A stretch of 64,000 bases of DNA from Shewanella avicenniae (GTDB lineage Bacteria; Pseudomonadota; Gammaproteobacteria; Enterobacterales; Shewanellaceae): positions 124,001 through 188,000 of the forward strand of contig NZ_CP071503.1 of the NCBI RefSeq assembly GCF_017354945.1. Reading direction: 5' to 3'. Positions 63,303 to 64,000 of this stretch are shown here, piece by piece. The notes under the pieces were generated by a model. It saw only the letters and a list, made by a program, of their open reading frames with translations. It made no database searches and was not told the origin of the DNA. Numbering within the stretch: the first letter of the stretch is position 1; the number at the start of each line of letters is the position of its first letter. The position numbers were made by a program, and so were the translations under genes.

Positions 63303-64000
63303 ATGACTTCAATCACTACTGCCGCCACAACTGCCACGCCAATCAATGACACGAGTGCCACGTCAGCCACTACGCCTGCATTGCGGGTGCGGGTTGATCA
63401 ACGCCAAGGGATTCCACTGCAAGCCGAGTTCAGTTGCGCTGCGGGTGAATTGTTGGCGGTAGTCGGGCCATCAGGTGGCGGTAAAACCACGCTGCTGCGA
63501 ATGATTGCCGGATTAACTCGGCCTGAAAATGGCGAGATTTATTGTGGTGAGCAGCGCTGGTGTGATGCCAACACCTGTTTATCGCCGCAGCAACGTCACC
63601 TTGGTTATGTGCCGCAGCACTTTGGTTTGTTTCCGCATTTGAATGCCGAACAAAACGTGATGGCTGCGCTCGACCATCTGCCAAAAAAAGCGCGTCATGC
63701 GCAGGCTCTGGATTGGTTGCGGCGGGTGAATTTAGAGGGCTTTCCAGATCGGTTGCCGCATCAGCTCTCTGGCGGCCAAAAACAGCGGGTGGCACTGGCG
63801 CGCGCGTTGGCGCGTAATCCACAAGTGTTATTGCTTGATGAGCCATTTTCAGCGGTCGATCGCGGCACCCGCGAACGGCTCTACATCGAATTGGCGCAAC
63901 TCAAAGCCAAGCTCAATATTCCGGTCATCATGGTCACTCACGACATCAATGAAGCCTTGCTGCTGGCTGACCGGGTGGTGCTGATCAGCCAAGGCGCCAT
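63303..64000 (+). CDS. modC: ModC, molybdate ABC transporter ATPase (partial, C-terminus beyond window)
   Basis: ATPase that drives molybdate uptake. About 232 codons are present. Walker A is GPSGGGKTTLL, signature LSGGQKQRVALARAL, Walker B VLLLDEPFSAVD, and the switch His is in MVTHDINEALL. The C-terminal TOBE/Mop domain is outside the window. The start has AGGG eight bases before ATG 63303; an in-frame ATG at 63285 is possible. An extra Thr/Ala-rich N-terminus of about 26 residues is unusual. Confidence 0.94.
   Translation, partial: MTSITTAATTATPINDTSATSATTPALRVRVDQRQGIPLQAEFSCAAGELLAVVGPSGGGKTTLLRMIAGLTRPENGEIYCGEQRWCDANTCLSPQQRHLGYVPQHFGLFPHLNAEQNVMAALDHLPKKARHAQALDWLRRVNLEGFPDRLPHQLSGGQKQRVALARALARNPQVLLLDEPFSAVDRGTRERLYIELAQLKAKLNIPVIMVTHDINEALLLADRVVLISQGA

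Overview
The window looks like a Shewanella chromosome or a close relative. The main reason is the right-hand gene order: chemotaxis receptor, ETF-ubiquinone oxidoreductase, moaA, moaCDE, modABC. A five-heme NrfA, many RND pumps, and riboswitches typical of gammaproteobacteria agree with this. This assignment comes from recalled gene order and protein likeness, not from a search. No tRNA, rRNA or CRISPR array was found.

Left part (1-26249) is visibly more AT-rich and reads as accessory DNA. It starts with a nitric-oxide defence block: norW (cut by the window edge), norV and norR; then flavohemoglobin hmp with a second NorR-type activator; then an nnrS-nrfA pair. Sigma-54 promoters precede norV and hmp. 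Three GGT-N7-ACC NorR-type boxes lie between hmp and its regulator, and an NsrR-type operator precedes nnrS. Next come chrA, a manganese riboswitch with alx, a diverged nucleoside-transporter-like protein, an intact IS3-family element, a czcCBA heavy-metal efflux operon, and a decayed remnant of the same IS. Last is a Tn7-like tnsABC operon whose end (four TnsB-type repeats, terminal TGTCG/CGACA) stops 31 bp beyond the rsmJ stop codon. The repeats and the rsmJ site resemble the CRISPR-associated I-F3 branch of Tn7-like elements, but no tniQ, cas gene or CRISPR array is visible. I infer that much or all of the left 26 kb is cargo of this element, with the other end outside the window or deleted.

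Right part (26281-64000) is GC-richer core-like chromosome: rsmJ/rlmJ, a lytic transglycosylase, acrAB with a LysR regulator, a GNAT enzyme, yhhQ under a preQ1 riboswitch, and menF. Then follows a tightly coupled operon (TonB receptor, double ABC ATPase, EcfT, EcfS-like, TiaS-like protein, small Cys protein) that looks like an undescribed envelope-spanning uptake system. After this come an HD-GYP protein, a PqiA-like protein, a second metal RND operon with a DUF3240 protein and a membrane-anchored LuxR-type regulator, a YeiH protein, an ScfR-like regulator, a chemotaxis receptor, ETF-QO, and the molybdenum cofactor/molybdate genes under a Moco-type riboswitch. modC runs off the right edge.

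Main themes: NO detoxification under two NorR paralogues plus NsrR, two separate heavy-metal efflux systems, a Tn7-like element at rsmJ, and four leader RNAs (Mn, preQ1, Moco and one unassigned).
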